Position numbers and translations under genes: made by a program
Notes under the pieces: generated by a model
The model's database searches: none
The model's input: the letters and a program-made list of their open reading frames with translations, nothing else
What the model was told of the DNA's origin: nothing
DNA from: Jeotgalibacillus soli
GTDB lineage: Bacteria; Bacillota; Bacilli; Bacillales; Jeotgalibacillaceae
Assembly: GCF_000829435.1 (NCBI RefSeq)
Contig: NZ_JXRP01000009.1
Span: 372,001 to 436,000, forward strand
Direction of reading: 5' to 3'
DNA: 64,000 nucleotides
Part shown: positions 34,403 through 42,693 of the stretch, one piece after another
Position numbering within the stretch: the first letter of the stretch is position 1
How the letters are laid out: each line of letters opens with the position of its first letter

Positions 34403-36094
34403 ATGATCACAAGGATCGCTTCAACCATAAATAAAATGGTGAATAGTGAGATCACCATCAACGAGATCGAATTACTGATTGAGCAGCCCAAGCATGCTGA
34501 GCAGGGAGACCTCGCCTTACCATGCTTTCGATTTGCGCGTACGATGAAGCTTGCTCCTAATCAAATTGCCGCTCAAATAGCTTCAGGTTTTACCTGTGAA
34601 GGTGTAATAAAGGTTGAAGCGGTGGGAGGATACGTGAATTTCTTCCTCGATATCCTAACGATTGCCGAAAACGTCATAACAGAGATTATCACGCAAGGAA
34701 ACCATTATGGAGACAGTGATGCCGGGCAGGGACGTGCCATTACGATTGACCTGTCCTCCCCTAATATTGCAAAGCCATTTTCTATGGGACACTTGCGCTC
34801 AACGGTAATAGGAAATGCCATTGCGAACATGCTCGAAAAAAATGGATACACTCCTATCAGAATCAATCACCTAGGCGATTGGGGCACGCAATTTGGAAAA
34901 CTCATTACGGCCTATAAGCGCTGGGGAGAAGAGAATAAAGTAAGACAGGATCCGATTCGTGAGCTTCATCAGCTGTATGTCTATTTTCATCAGCAAGCAG
35001 AAATTGACGAATCCCTTGAAAAAGAAGGAAGACAGTGGTTTAAGTGTTTAGAGGATGGAGATACAGAGGCAGTTGCTCTTTGGAAGTGGTTTAGAGAGGT
35101 ATCGCTTGAGGCTTTTTCCCGCGTTTATAATTTAATGGGGATCTCTTTTGATTCCTATCATGGAGAAGCCTTTTACAATGACAAAATGAGAGCGGTCGTT
35201 GAGATGCTAAAGAACGCAGATCTGCTGGAGGAATCGGAAGGTGCAAAGGTTGTAAGGCTGGATGATGAAGGTCTGCCTCCATGCTTAATTATGAAATCCG
35301 ACGGAGCTACGCTTTATGCAACACGTGACTTGGCTGCCGCTTTTTATCGTCAGGATCACTATGCATTTGCGGTATCGCTCTACGTAGTAGGAAATGAACA
35401 GACACTTCACTTTAAACAGCTCATTGCTGTATTAAATAAGCTTGGTGTGCCTTGGGCAAATGATCTTGTTCATATTCCATTCGGCATGATTCTTAAGGAC
35501 GGAAAGAAAATGTCTACCAGAAAAGGGAAAGTTGTTCTTTTAGAGGAAGTATTGGAGCAATCGATTCAAATGGCGCATAATGCCATAATGGAGAAAAATC
35601 CTTCCCTGCATAACCGAAAGCAGGTAGCTAAACAAGTTGGTGTAGGAGCCGTTCTTTTTCACGATCTCAAGGTGTTCCGTCAAAATGACATCGAATTCTC
35701 ATTGGAGGATATGCTGAGATTTGAAGGTGAAACAGGACCATATGTACAATACACACATGCAAGAGCATGCTCCATTTTGAGAAAAGCTGCATGGAATCAA
35801 GAATATCCGACGTCATTTACTACATTTGGAAAAGATGAAAGAGCGGTGGTGAAACAGCTGGCTGCATTTCCTGAAGAAGTGGAGAAGGCAGTTAAGGAAT
35901 GGGATCCATCGAAGGTTGCAAAATACGTGATTGACCTATCCCAGGACTTTAACCATTACTACGCCCATACGAGCATCTTACAAGGCGTGAAGGAAGAAGA
36001 AAAAGCGCAGCGTCTAGCGTTGGTCCACGCTGTATCCATTGTGATTAAAGAGAGCTTGCGTCTTCTTGGAATGGAAGCACCTGAGGAAATGTAG
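34403..36094 (+). CDS. argS: Arginyl-tRNA synthetase
   Basis: A 563-residue class I synthetase. The HIGH-type motif is FSMGHLRST, the KMSKS-type motif is DGKKMSTRKGKVV, and the anticodon-binding DALR domain occupies about residues 445-563. The N-terminal Add1 domain precedes the catalytic core. ATG at 34403 follows AAAGGGGGG; the frame is open from 34379 but that ATG is in the terminator tail. It is controlled by the T-box upstream. Whether the genome has another argS is not visible. Confidence 0.95.
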   Translation: MITRIASTINKMVNSEITINEIELLIEQPKHAEQGDLALPCFRFARTMKLAPNQIAAQIASGFTCEGVIKVEAVGGYVNFFLDILTIAENVITEIITQGNHYGDSDAGQGRAITIDLSSPNIAKPFSMGHLRSTVIGNAIANMLEKNGYTPIRINHLGDWGTQFGKLITAYKRWGEENKVRQDPIRELHQLYVYFHQQAEIDESLEKEGRQWFKCLEDGDTEAVALWKWFREVSLEAFSRVYNLMGISFDSYHGEAFYNDKMRAVVEMLKNADLLEESEGAKVVRLDDEGLPPCLIMKSDGATLYATRDLAAAFYRQDHYAFAVSLYVVGNEQTLHFKQLIAVLNKLGVPWANDLVHIPFGMILKDGKKMSTRKGKVVLLEEVLEQSIQMAHNAIMEKNPSLHNRKQVAKQVGVGAVLFHDLKVFRQNDIEFSLEDMLRFEGETGPYVQYTHARACSILRKAAWNQEYPTSFTTFGKDERAVVKQLAAFPEEVEKAVKEWDPSKVAKYVIDLSQDFNHYYAHTSILQGVKEEEKAQRLALVHAVSIVIKESLRLLGMEAPEEM

Positions 36095-36180
36095 GAATGG
36101 TAAAATAGATAAAAATGACAAATGAATATAATGGATATTTTATTTGGGGAAAATCGTCCTTATATAAAGGAGGAAGCCTG

Positions 36181-37155
36181 TTGAGTATAGAAGCGACATC
36201 ACCTAAATGGGAGAAGGCAACATTTGCAGGCGGCTGTTTTTGGTGTCTTGTCCGCCCATTTGCAGAAATGGACGGTATTCAAAGTGCAGTAAGCGGCTAT
36301 ACAGGAGGAGATGAGCCAAACCCAGCATACGCTTCCGTTCGTACAGGTGAAACTGGCCATGTGGAAGCCGTCCAAATTACATTCGATCCATCTGTTGTCT
36401 CCTATGAGCAATTGTTAGATTGGTACTGGCCACTTACAGATCCAACAGATCCTGAAGGTCAGTTCAGTGATCGTGGACCAGCGTACCGTTCCATTATTTT
36501 CACCCATTCAAATGAACAGAAGCAGCAAGCGGTTGCTTCCAGAGAAAAGCTGGCTAAGAGCAGACGATTCTCAAAGCCGATTATTACGAAGGTTAAAGAA
36601 GCGGTCCCATTTTATCCAGCGGAAAGCTATCATCAGGATTTTGATTTAAAAAATAGCTTTCGATATGCCCTCTATTATCGTGGTTCAGGCAGGGCGGAAT
36701 TTCAGCGGAATTTTTGGCCAAAGGATCGAACAAAGCTGAAGGGCATCCTGACAGAGATACAATATTTCGTGACGCAGGAAAATGGGACGGAACCACCGTT
36801 TGATAATGCCTATTGGGATAACAAAGAAGAAGGAATTTATGTTGATGTCGTATCGGGAGAACCGTTATTCAGCTCTAGAGATCAATATGATGCAGGATGC
36901 GGCTGGCCATCCTTTACAAAACCAATCACGGATTCCATGGTAAGAGAGCAGTGGGACCTTTCTACAAGACATACGCGCAGAGAAGTGAGAAGCAGAGAGG
37001 CAGATTCGCATTTAGGACATGTATTTGAAGACGGACCAGGTCCTTCAGGTTTACGTTATTGCATAAACTCTGCTGCACTCCGGTTTATTCCGAAAGAAAA
37101 ACTGAAGGAGGAAGGATATGGGGATTTTTGTATTCTTTTTTTGATGAAGAGATAA
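36181..37155 (+). CDS. msrAB: Fused peptide methionine sulfoxide reductase MsrA-MsrB
   Basis: A 324-residue two-domain enzyme. MsrA (about 10-165) has the catalytic motif GCFWC at residues 18-22. MsrB (about 180-320) has GCGWPSF and the catalytic cysteine in [13 protein letters not shown] do not see the paired CxxC zinc ligands found in many MsrB proteins. Together they repair both S and R methionine sulfoxide. The start is TTG at 36181, set by AAAGGAGG 6-13 bases upstream; an ATG at 36115 would place that site inside the gene. It follows argS by 86 bases. Confidence 0.92.
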   Translation: MSIEATSPKWEKATFAGGCFWCLVRPFAEMDGIQSAVSGYTGGDEPNPAYASVRTGETGHVEAVQITFDPSVVSYEQLLDWYWPLTDPTDPEGQFSDRGPAYRSIIFTHSNEQKQQAVASREKLAKSRRFSKPIITKVKEAVPFYPAESYHQDFDLKNSFRYALYYRGSGRAEFQRNFWPKDRTKLKGILTEIQYFVTQENGTEPPFDNAYWDNKEEGIYVDVVSGEPLFSSRDQYDAGCGWPSFTKPITDSMVREQWDLSTRHTRREVRSREADSHLGHVFEDGPGPSGLRYCINSAALRFIPKEKLKEEGYGDFCILFLMKR

Positions 37156-37213
37156 CAGAGACAGCACTTTTGAATGGCCGAAAATAGTAATGAAAACATG
37201 AAAAGATCTGTCA

Positions 37214-37250
37214 AAAAGGATGCGTGCAATTTCCGCACGCATCCTTTTTA
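37214..37250. terminator. Bidirectional terminator
   Basis: AAAAAGGATGCGTGC and GCACGCATCCTTTTT form a perfect 15-bp stem between the convergent msrAB and aldo/keto reductase genes. Confidence 0.94.
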
Positions 37251-37254
37251 TGTG

Positions 37255-38232
37255 TTATCCGACAATTTCCCAGGAAATACGGGAGACTTCTTCAAGCTCT
37301 TCTCTTGTTAGCTTAAATGTCATCGCTCCGATATTTTCCTTGGCATGTTGAGACTTAGAAGCACCCGGTATGGCGAAAATTGTATCACCGTGATAATGAA
37401 TCAGCCAGTTTAGCGCAACCTGGCTTGCACTTGCTTCATATTTTTCTGCCAGTTCTTCAAGTTTTTCAATTAGCGGGTAGGATTTTGCCAGCCCTTTTTC
37501 TTGGAATTTTCCTAAATACTTTCGAACTCCGCTGGCTTGTTGAATTAATGAAGGGTTTTTATGAAATTTCCCGCTTAAAATCCCTTGTTCGAGAGGAGAA
37601 TAGGCGATTAGGGAGATGCCAAGCTTTTTCGCAGCGTCTACTACACCATTCTTTTCAATTCGACGGTCTAACAGACTGTACTTTACTTGGTTGGATGCCA
37701 GATGTAAACCATACTCCTGCAATCTGGTATGAGCTTGTGTCATTGCTTTGGCGTTGAAATTACTCACTCCGATATGAGCAATTGCTTTTTTTTCAACAAG
37801 CTTGACCATGTTGTCCATTTCTTTTTTAACGGAAGAAATAGAAAATGGCTGATGAACTTGATACAGGTCGATGGGGCGCTGGTTTAATGATTCCATTCTT
37901 TCTTCAATGGTGTTTGTAATGGAGCTGGCACTTCGGAACAGAGGCCACCATTTTGTTGCGATTCGTGCATCCTCCGGGGAGATTGCCAGCTGATCAAGTG
38001 TATGGGCCAAATTTTTTTCAGACTGTCCTTTTCCGTAAACTTCTGCTGTATCAAACCAGTTGATTCCCCCGTCCAGAGAGGTTTGAACAATTTCTTTAAT
38101 GACGGACTCGTCCATGGCTGTCCAATAACCGCCTACGAGTCCTTTTCCATTACTAAATTGCCAGCAGCCGAGCCCGAGTGGAGAAAGCTTTAGGCTCGTT
38201 TGTCCCAATGTGCGTTTTTTAACGTTTACCAC
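37255..38232 (-). CDS. Aldo/keto reductase
   Basis: A 325-residue reductase of the large AKR family (YqkF/YhdN-like group). It has the start TLGQTSLKLSPLGLGCWQFS, the catalytic Asp and Tyr in NWFDTAEVYGKG, Lys in IATKWW and His in YQVHQP. GTG at 38232 follows TTGGAGG with 9-base spacing; the frame extends to 38268 without a ribosome site. It lies convergent to msrAB and is apparently monocistronic. Substrate unknown. Confidence 0.92.
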   Translation of the reverse strand: MVNVKKRTLGQTSLKLSPLGLGCWQFSNGKGLVGGYWTAMDESVIKEIVQTSLDGGINWFDTAEVYGKGQSEKNLAHTLDQLAISPEDARIATKWWPLFRSASSITNTIEERMESLNQRPIDLYQVHQPFSISSVKKEMDNMVKLVEKKAIAHIGVSNFNAKAMTQAHTRLQEYGLHLASNQVKYSLLDRRIEKNGVVDAAKKLGISLIAYSPLEQGILSGKFHKNPSLIQQASGVRKYLGKFQEKGLAKSYPLIEKLEELAEKYEASASQVALNWLIHYHGDTIFAIPGASKSQHAKENIGAMTFKLTREELEEVSRISWEIVG

Positions 38233-38335
38233 TCTGTCATTCCTCCAATTCCTGAATAAAGCCTTCAAATCTATTCATTAGCATACGATGTTAGGACAAA
38301 TAAGAACAGTATGGAGGCTCTGAGATAATAATAGT

Positions 38336-38368
38336 AAAAAAAATCACCTGCTTCTTTTCGAGCAGGTG
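38336..38368 (-). terminator. Terminator after SGNH hydrolase
   Basis: CACCTGCT pairs with AGCAGGTG, followed on the minus strand by A then a long T tract. Confidence 0.88.
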
Positions 38369-38383
38369 GGTCGGAAATAATGA

Positions 38384-39196
38384 TTAATGATGGGTGGAAA
38401 TAGGTTTTTTTAAGCTTTCTGATAGTAGTTTATCCGCCCATATCTGATAGCCGAGATCGTTTGGGTGAATCATATCGCTGAGAGCATCCTTAACCTCGAA
38501 ATTTCTGTTGCCCAGTTCCTTTGAAATTTGCCCATGTGTGTCAAAGTAGTTCCACGCATTTTCACGGGAGATCTGTTCTGTAAAATCTACATAATCCTCA
38601 AAGGTCAATCCAAGGCTGTTTAGCCCAGAGGAATTAAGATTGTTTTTTAAAATAGGATTAGGAGAAATAAAAAGAATTTCAACACCAGGGATCTGTCGTG
38701 TGAAGGTCGAATACAGCTGTTCAAGAGAGGATTTCGTATCCTCAAGGGAGACCGACTGGCGGTAGTTATTGATCACGGATGTCTCCAAAATGAGTAAGTC
38801 CGGTTTCCCTTTTATGACGTTAAATAGGATATCATTTCGAAGCAGCATAACCGATGAATAGCCGGAATGCCCATGATTGGCTATCGTTATGTGCTGAAGG
38901 GGCCTGCTTGCTTGACGAATTTCTTTTTGCAGCAGAGCGCGCCAGCTAAACTCAGGAGAGCTTGCTCCAACACCCTTTGTGACGCTGCTTCCAAGCATGG
39001 CGATATTGGCATGATTATTTTGCAAAACTCGATAGGTTAAAAAATCGAGGTAGGTGATGTCTGAATTCGTTCTGGGATTTAAGCGCTGAAGTTCACTTTG
39101 AATTTCTGTTTGCTTTTGCCTATACTCACCACGGACCATTCCAAGTAACATGAGCAACACAGCAGAAGCGAGTAAAAGCTTAACAATTTTCTTCAT
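38384..39196 (-). CDS. Membrane-anchored or secreted SGNH/GDSL hydrolase
   Basis: A 270-residue protein with an N-terminal hydrophobic segment (LLLASAVLLMLLGMV) acting as signal or anchor, followed by an SGNH esterase fold. Block I is IAMLGSSVTKGVGA (the nucleophile serine in GSS), Gly and Asn blocks are ANHGHSGYSS and TSVINNYRQS, and the catalytic Asp-His is in DMIHPNDLGYQIW. Such enzymes deacylate lipids or cell-wall glycans outside the membrane; the substrate is not predictable. Terminated by the hairpin at 38336. Confidence 0.87.
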   Translation of the reverse strand: MKKIVKLLLASAVLLMLLGMVRGEYRQKQTEIQSELQRLNPRTNSDITYLDFLTYRVLQNNHANIAMLGSSVTKGVGASSPEFSWRALLQKEIRQASRPLQHITIANHGHSGYSSVMLLRNDILFNVIKGKPDLLILETSVINNYRQSVSLEDTKSSLEQLYSTFTRQIPGVEILFISPNPILKNNLNSSGLNSLGLTFEDYVDFTEQISRENAWNYFDTHGQISKELGNRNFEVKDALSDMIHPNDLGYQIWADKLLSESLKKPISTHH

Positions 39197-39446
39197 AATT
39201 CCTTCAAAACAACCCCTTCTCGTTATAATGACAAATAATAGCCTATTACACCTTTTACTTTAAAGGAAAAACTTGTCTGTATCAATAGGCCATTAGCTAA
39301 GATTAATGGTCGAAGCATATGCACGAGCACTCAAGTTAGTTTGAGCGATTATCATCTATTCATTACAGCTTGGATGCAGAAATAAAAGGGAGAAAAACGT
39401 ATACTTGTAAATGAATAAATGATTTAGCGTGAGAGGAGAGGTTTAC

Positions 39447-39896
39447 ATGGGTGCATTAAATCAACATATAATTATTGAGCGTCCAATTGAGACTGTATTT
39501 GCCTGGACAACCGATATGGAGCGAGCTCCTGAAATTATGGATCATGTTGAGAAAACTGAAAAAATTACCGAGGGTCCCGTAGGCAAGGGAACTCAATATA
39601 ATGAAATACGCAATGTGGGGAACAGAAGAGTTCAAACTACATTGGAAGTAATAGAGTATATACCGAACACATCCTATGCGGTGCTGAGTGATCAAAATGG
39701 TGTGCAAATTTCGTTTCGCTATGAATTTACACCTCAAGGGAATGAGACGCATGTAACATTTAATGGAGACATTAAAACAAGAGGACTAGCGAGAACCTTG
39801 TTTAAAGGGATGATTGTTCGAATGATTGCGAAAGAAGAACTTTTGCATTTAAGTAATCTTAAGAAATATATTGAAAAAAATACGGAAGGCAAATAG
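39447..39896 (+). CDS. SRPBCC (START-like) family protein
   Basis: A 149-residue single-domain protein of the polyketide-cyclase/SRPBCC fold: QHIIIERPIETVFAWTTDME at the start, then VGKGTQYNEIRNVGNRRVQT and a C-terminal helix with ARTLFKGMIVRMIAKEE. These proteins bind small hydrophobic ligands. ATG at 39447 is preceded by GAGAGGAGAGG; the in-frame GTG at 39429 contains the site. No neighbour informs its role. Confidence 0.82.
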   Translation: MGALNQHIIIERPIETVFAWTTDMERAPEIMDHVEKTEKITEGPVGKGTQYNEIRNVGNRRVQTTLEVIEYIPNTSYAVLSDQNGVQISFRYEFTPQGNETHVTFNGDIKTRGLARTLFKGMIVRMIAKEELLHLSNLKKYIEKNTEGK

Positions 39897-40036
39897 CTGC
39901 CTGCATTTTTGAAATGATACGGTTTTTCCCCGCTGGTGAATGATTGGATTGTATGGTGCTGCCGGGTCGGGTATGATGGGAGTATTGCATATGGATATTG
40001 CCGAAAAGCTGTAATCCATTGAGGAGAGATCGATGT

Positions 40037-41221
40037 ATGGTGAATGTGAAAATAAAGAAAAGATTTGTTGAAAAAATTCTTGGTGGCTATCCGTTATTAA
40101 CAAAGGATATGCTTGTAAATCCTGAACAATTAGAAAAAGAAGGGGAAGTCCTTGTTGCAGCCGACGAACGTGGAAGATTCTTAGCAAGAGGCTTTCAAGG
40201 CAGTCAAAATAAAGGTGTGGGCTGGCTGTTAACCTGGGATTCTGAAGAACAGGTGGATCAGCGATTATTTTCCAATCGCCTCCGCGCTGCCCTTGGCCGC
40301 AGGAATCTGTGGTTCGCTAAAGCGGATACGACTGCTTTCCGTGTATTTAACGGAGAAGGAGACGGCATCGGGGGATTGACGATTGATTTCTTTGATGATC
40401 ACTATTTGTTTACGTGGTATAGTGAAGGGATTTATGCGTTTCGCGAAGAGATATTAAATGCTTTTGAAGAGTTAGCTGACTATAAGAGTATTTATGAGAA
40501 AAAACGATTTGATACGAAGGGTCAGTACGTAGCAGACGACGATTTTGTTCGCGGTGAAAAACCTGACTTCCCATTGATTGTTAAAGAAAATGGAGCAAGC
40601 TTTGCGATCTACTTGAATGACGGAGCAATGGTGGGGGTATTTCTTGACCAGCGAGATGTCAGGAAAGCCATCAGAGATCGTTATGCAGAAGGGAAAAATG
40701 TACTCAACACCTTTTCCTATACGGGGGCCTTCTCCGTTTTTGCGGCATTAGGCGGAGCGGTCAAAACGACGAGTGTAGACCTGGCAAATAGAAGTGTGGC
40801 AAAAACAATCGAACAATTCAGCATGAATGGAATTGATTATGAGGCTCAAGATATCCTCGTCCGCGATGTTTTTCGTTATTTTGATTATGCAGTCAAAAAT
40901 AAACTTAAATTTGATCTGGTCGTGATGGATCCACCTAGCTTTGCACGTTCCAAAAAGCATACGTTCAGTGCGGCCAAGGATTATAAGGATTTAATGAAGC
41001 GAGCTATTGATGTGACAGAAGATAAAGGAATCATTGTTGCTTCAACAAACGCTGCTTCATTCAATATGAAAAAATTCGAGCGTTTTATTGACGAAGGCTT
41101 CAAAGAAAAAGGCTTACGCTATGAAATACTTGAAAGCTATTCACTTCCAGAAGATTTTAAAACGACTTCAGCTTTCCCAGAAGGCGATTATTTAAAAGTG
41201 CTATTTGTGAAAAAGAAATAA
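40037..41221 (+). CDS. RlmI-like class I SAM-dependent rRNA methyltransferase
   Basis: A 394-residue enzyme with an N-terminal PUA domain (about 1-75) and a C-terminal Rossmann methyltransferase domain. The SAM motif is NVLNTFSYTGAFSVFAALGG and the catalytic motif IV is LVVMDPPSFARSK. It belongs to the RlmI/YwbD group that makes m5C in 23S rRNA; the cysteine of the m5C MTases is not obvious in motif IV, so the exact modification is open. ATG at 40037 follows GAGGAGAG. A terminator follows at 41231. Confidence 0.9.
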   Translation: MVNVKIKKRFVEKILGGYPLLTKDMLVNPEQLEKEGEVLVAADERGRFLARGFQGSQNKGVGWLLTWDSEEQVDQRLFSNRLRAALGRRNLWFAKADTTAFRVFNGEGDGIGGLTIDFFDDHYLFTWYSEGIYAFREEILNAFEELADYKSIYEKKRFDTKGQYVADDDFVRGEKPDFPLIVKENGASFAIYLNDGAMVGVFLDQRDVRKAIRDRYAEGKNVLNTFSYTGAFSVFAALGGAVKTTSVDLANRSVAKTIEQFSMNGIDYEAQDILVRDVFRYFDYAVKNKLKFDLVVMDPPSFARSKKHTFSAAKDYKDLMKRAIDVTEDKGIIVASTNAASFNMKKFERFIDEGFKEKGLRYEILESYSLPEDFKTTSAFPEGDYLKVLFVKKK

Positions 41222-41230
41222 TTGTGATCG

Positions 41231-41265
41231 AAATCCACACTCTATAACGGGGTTGTGGATTTTTT
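41231..41265 (+). terminator. Terminator after the methyltransferase
   Basis: AAATCCACA pairs with TGTGGATTT, running into T6. Confidence 0.87.
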
Positions 41266-41316
41266 GCTCAGTTTTTATAAAAGGCTATTTGAAAGGGAAT
41301 GGTTGATTTTGGCATG

Positions 41317-41415
41317 ATGTTGATTGGAGCAGATGTGTGAGGCTCCTGCTTAGAGAAGCGAGTCAAAGGGAGTCCTCGCCCGCGGAAAGCGAGCGCCTGA
41401 AGCGGAAATCAACAG
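41317..41415 (+). repeat. Bacillaceae-type intergenic repeat element, copy 2 (short form)
   Basis: Bounded by GATGTTGATTGG and AATCAACAG, containing GCCCGCGGAAAGCGAGCGCC and TGAAGCGGA. It is about 99 bases, so shorter than copies 1 and 3, with an internal deletion. It lies between two genes of the same orientation. Confidence 0.75.
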
Positions 41416-41467
41416 ATAGGTTTAACGGAATCTTATTTGAAAAAATGAATGATGAGGAGAATGGAAA

Positions 41468-42550
41468 ATGGCGTCCCCTTTAAAAGAGCTTTTCAACGAA
41501 CATATGCTGAGAGGATTTTCCGAAGCAGTTCAAAAAGAATACCCGGTTTTTCAAACAGAAGCGTTTATTGCTCAAGTATTAAATGATGAATGGGAACAAA
41601 AAGAACTTAAGGAACGGATGCGGCATGTGACGATCACACTTCGTCCATTTTTGCCTTCCAAATATAATGAAATGATCGATCTATTATGCAAAATCACCCC
41701 TCATTTCAGCGGACTTGCATACTTGTTTTTACCTGATATAGTTGAAGTATTTGGACTGGATGAGGATTGGGATGTATCGATGGAGGCCTTTGCCTGCTTG
41801 ACTCATGCGTGCAGTGCTGAGTTTGCGGTTCGTCCATTTATTGAACGCGATCCTGAACGCATGATGAAACAAATGCACCAATGGACAATGCATGAAAGTG
41901 AGCATGTCAGACGTTTAGCAAGTGAAGGCTGCCGTCCTCGATTGCCATGGGGACAAGCGTTAAAATCCTTTCAGAAAGAAGCTTCATCCATTTTGCCTAT
42001 TTTAGAAGCGCTTAAAGAGGATCCGTCTCTGTATGTTAGAAGAAGTGTTGCCAACAACCTAAATGATATTTCCAAAGATCACCCCGCTGTTGTTAAGGAG
42101 ATTGCTGCAAAATGGTATGGCCGTCATGAAGAGACAGACTGGATCATACGTCATGCAGTGAGAGGACTGTTGCGAAAAGCTGATCCAGAAATCCTCGCTT
42201 TATTTGGTTACTATGGAGAGGCATCAGTGGATGTGACACTGTCATTAGATCGTTCACAGTTAAGAATTGGAGAAAATCTTACTTTTCAATTTACCATAAG
42301 CCGGCAAGCGCTGAATGGGAAATTGCGAATAGAATTCGCTGTTGATTACGTAAAGGCGAATGGGAAGACGTCGAAAAAGCTGTTTAAAATTACAGATACA
42401 TTTCTTAAAGAAGGGACTAGAACATTCGAGCGAAAATTATCCTTTAGAAACCTGACAACTCGAGTGCATTATCCGGGAGAACATCGCCTGTCCATTGTCA
42501 TTAATGGAGTGGAGAAGGCTTCTGCGCTTTTTATGTTAACTAGTGAATAG
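41468..42550 (+). CDS. DNA alkylation repair protein (HEAT-repeat, AlkD/AlkC-like)
   Basis: A 360-residue protein. Residues 1-250 are helical HEAT-like repeats with ASEGCRPRLPWGQALKSF and LYVRRSVANNLNDISKDHP, the signature of bacterial HEAT-repeat DNA glycosylase-like proteins. Residues 255-360 form a beta-rich C-terminal domain (VDVTLSLDRSQLRIGENLTF), which AlkD itself lacks. Family members remove alkylated bases by recognising backbone distortion. ATG at 41468 follows GAGGAGA. Activity is inferred by family. Confidence 0.85.
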   Translation: MASPLKELFNEHMLRGFSEAVQKEYPVFQTEAFIAQVLNDEWEQKELKERMRHVTITLRPFLPSKYNEMIDLLCKITPHFSGLAYLFLPDIVEVFGLDEDWDVSMEAFACLTHACSAEFAVRPFIERDPERMMKQMHQWTMHESEHVRRLASEGCRPRLPWGQALKSFQKEASSILPILEALKEDPSLYVRRSVANNLNDISKDHPAVVKEIAAKWYGRHEETDWIIRHAVRGLLRKADPEILALFGYYGEASVDVTLSLDRSQLRIGENLTFQFTISRQALNGKLRIEFAVDYVKANGKTSKKLFKITDTFLKEGTRTFERKLSFRNLTTRVHYPGEHRLSIVINGVEKASALFMLTSE

Positions 42551-42693
42551 TCTTGTACATTTTCTGTTCGAATTCGACTCGTGCTCGAAGCCTTTCACAA
42601 AATGACTAACAGGAGGTTACCTGACAAGGTACCTGTTTTTTCCTGTCAAAAGGGTTAAAATAAAAGGAGCAAAGTAGATAGGAAGGGATGGCT

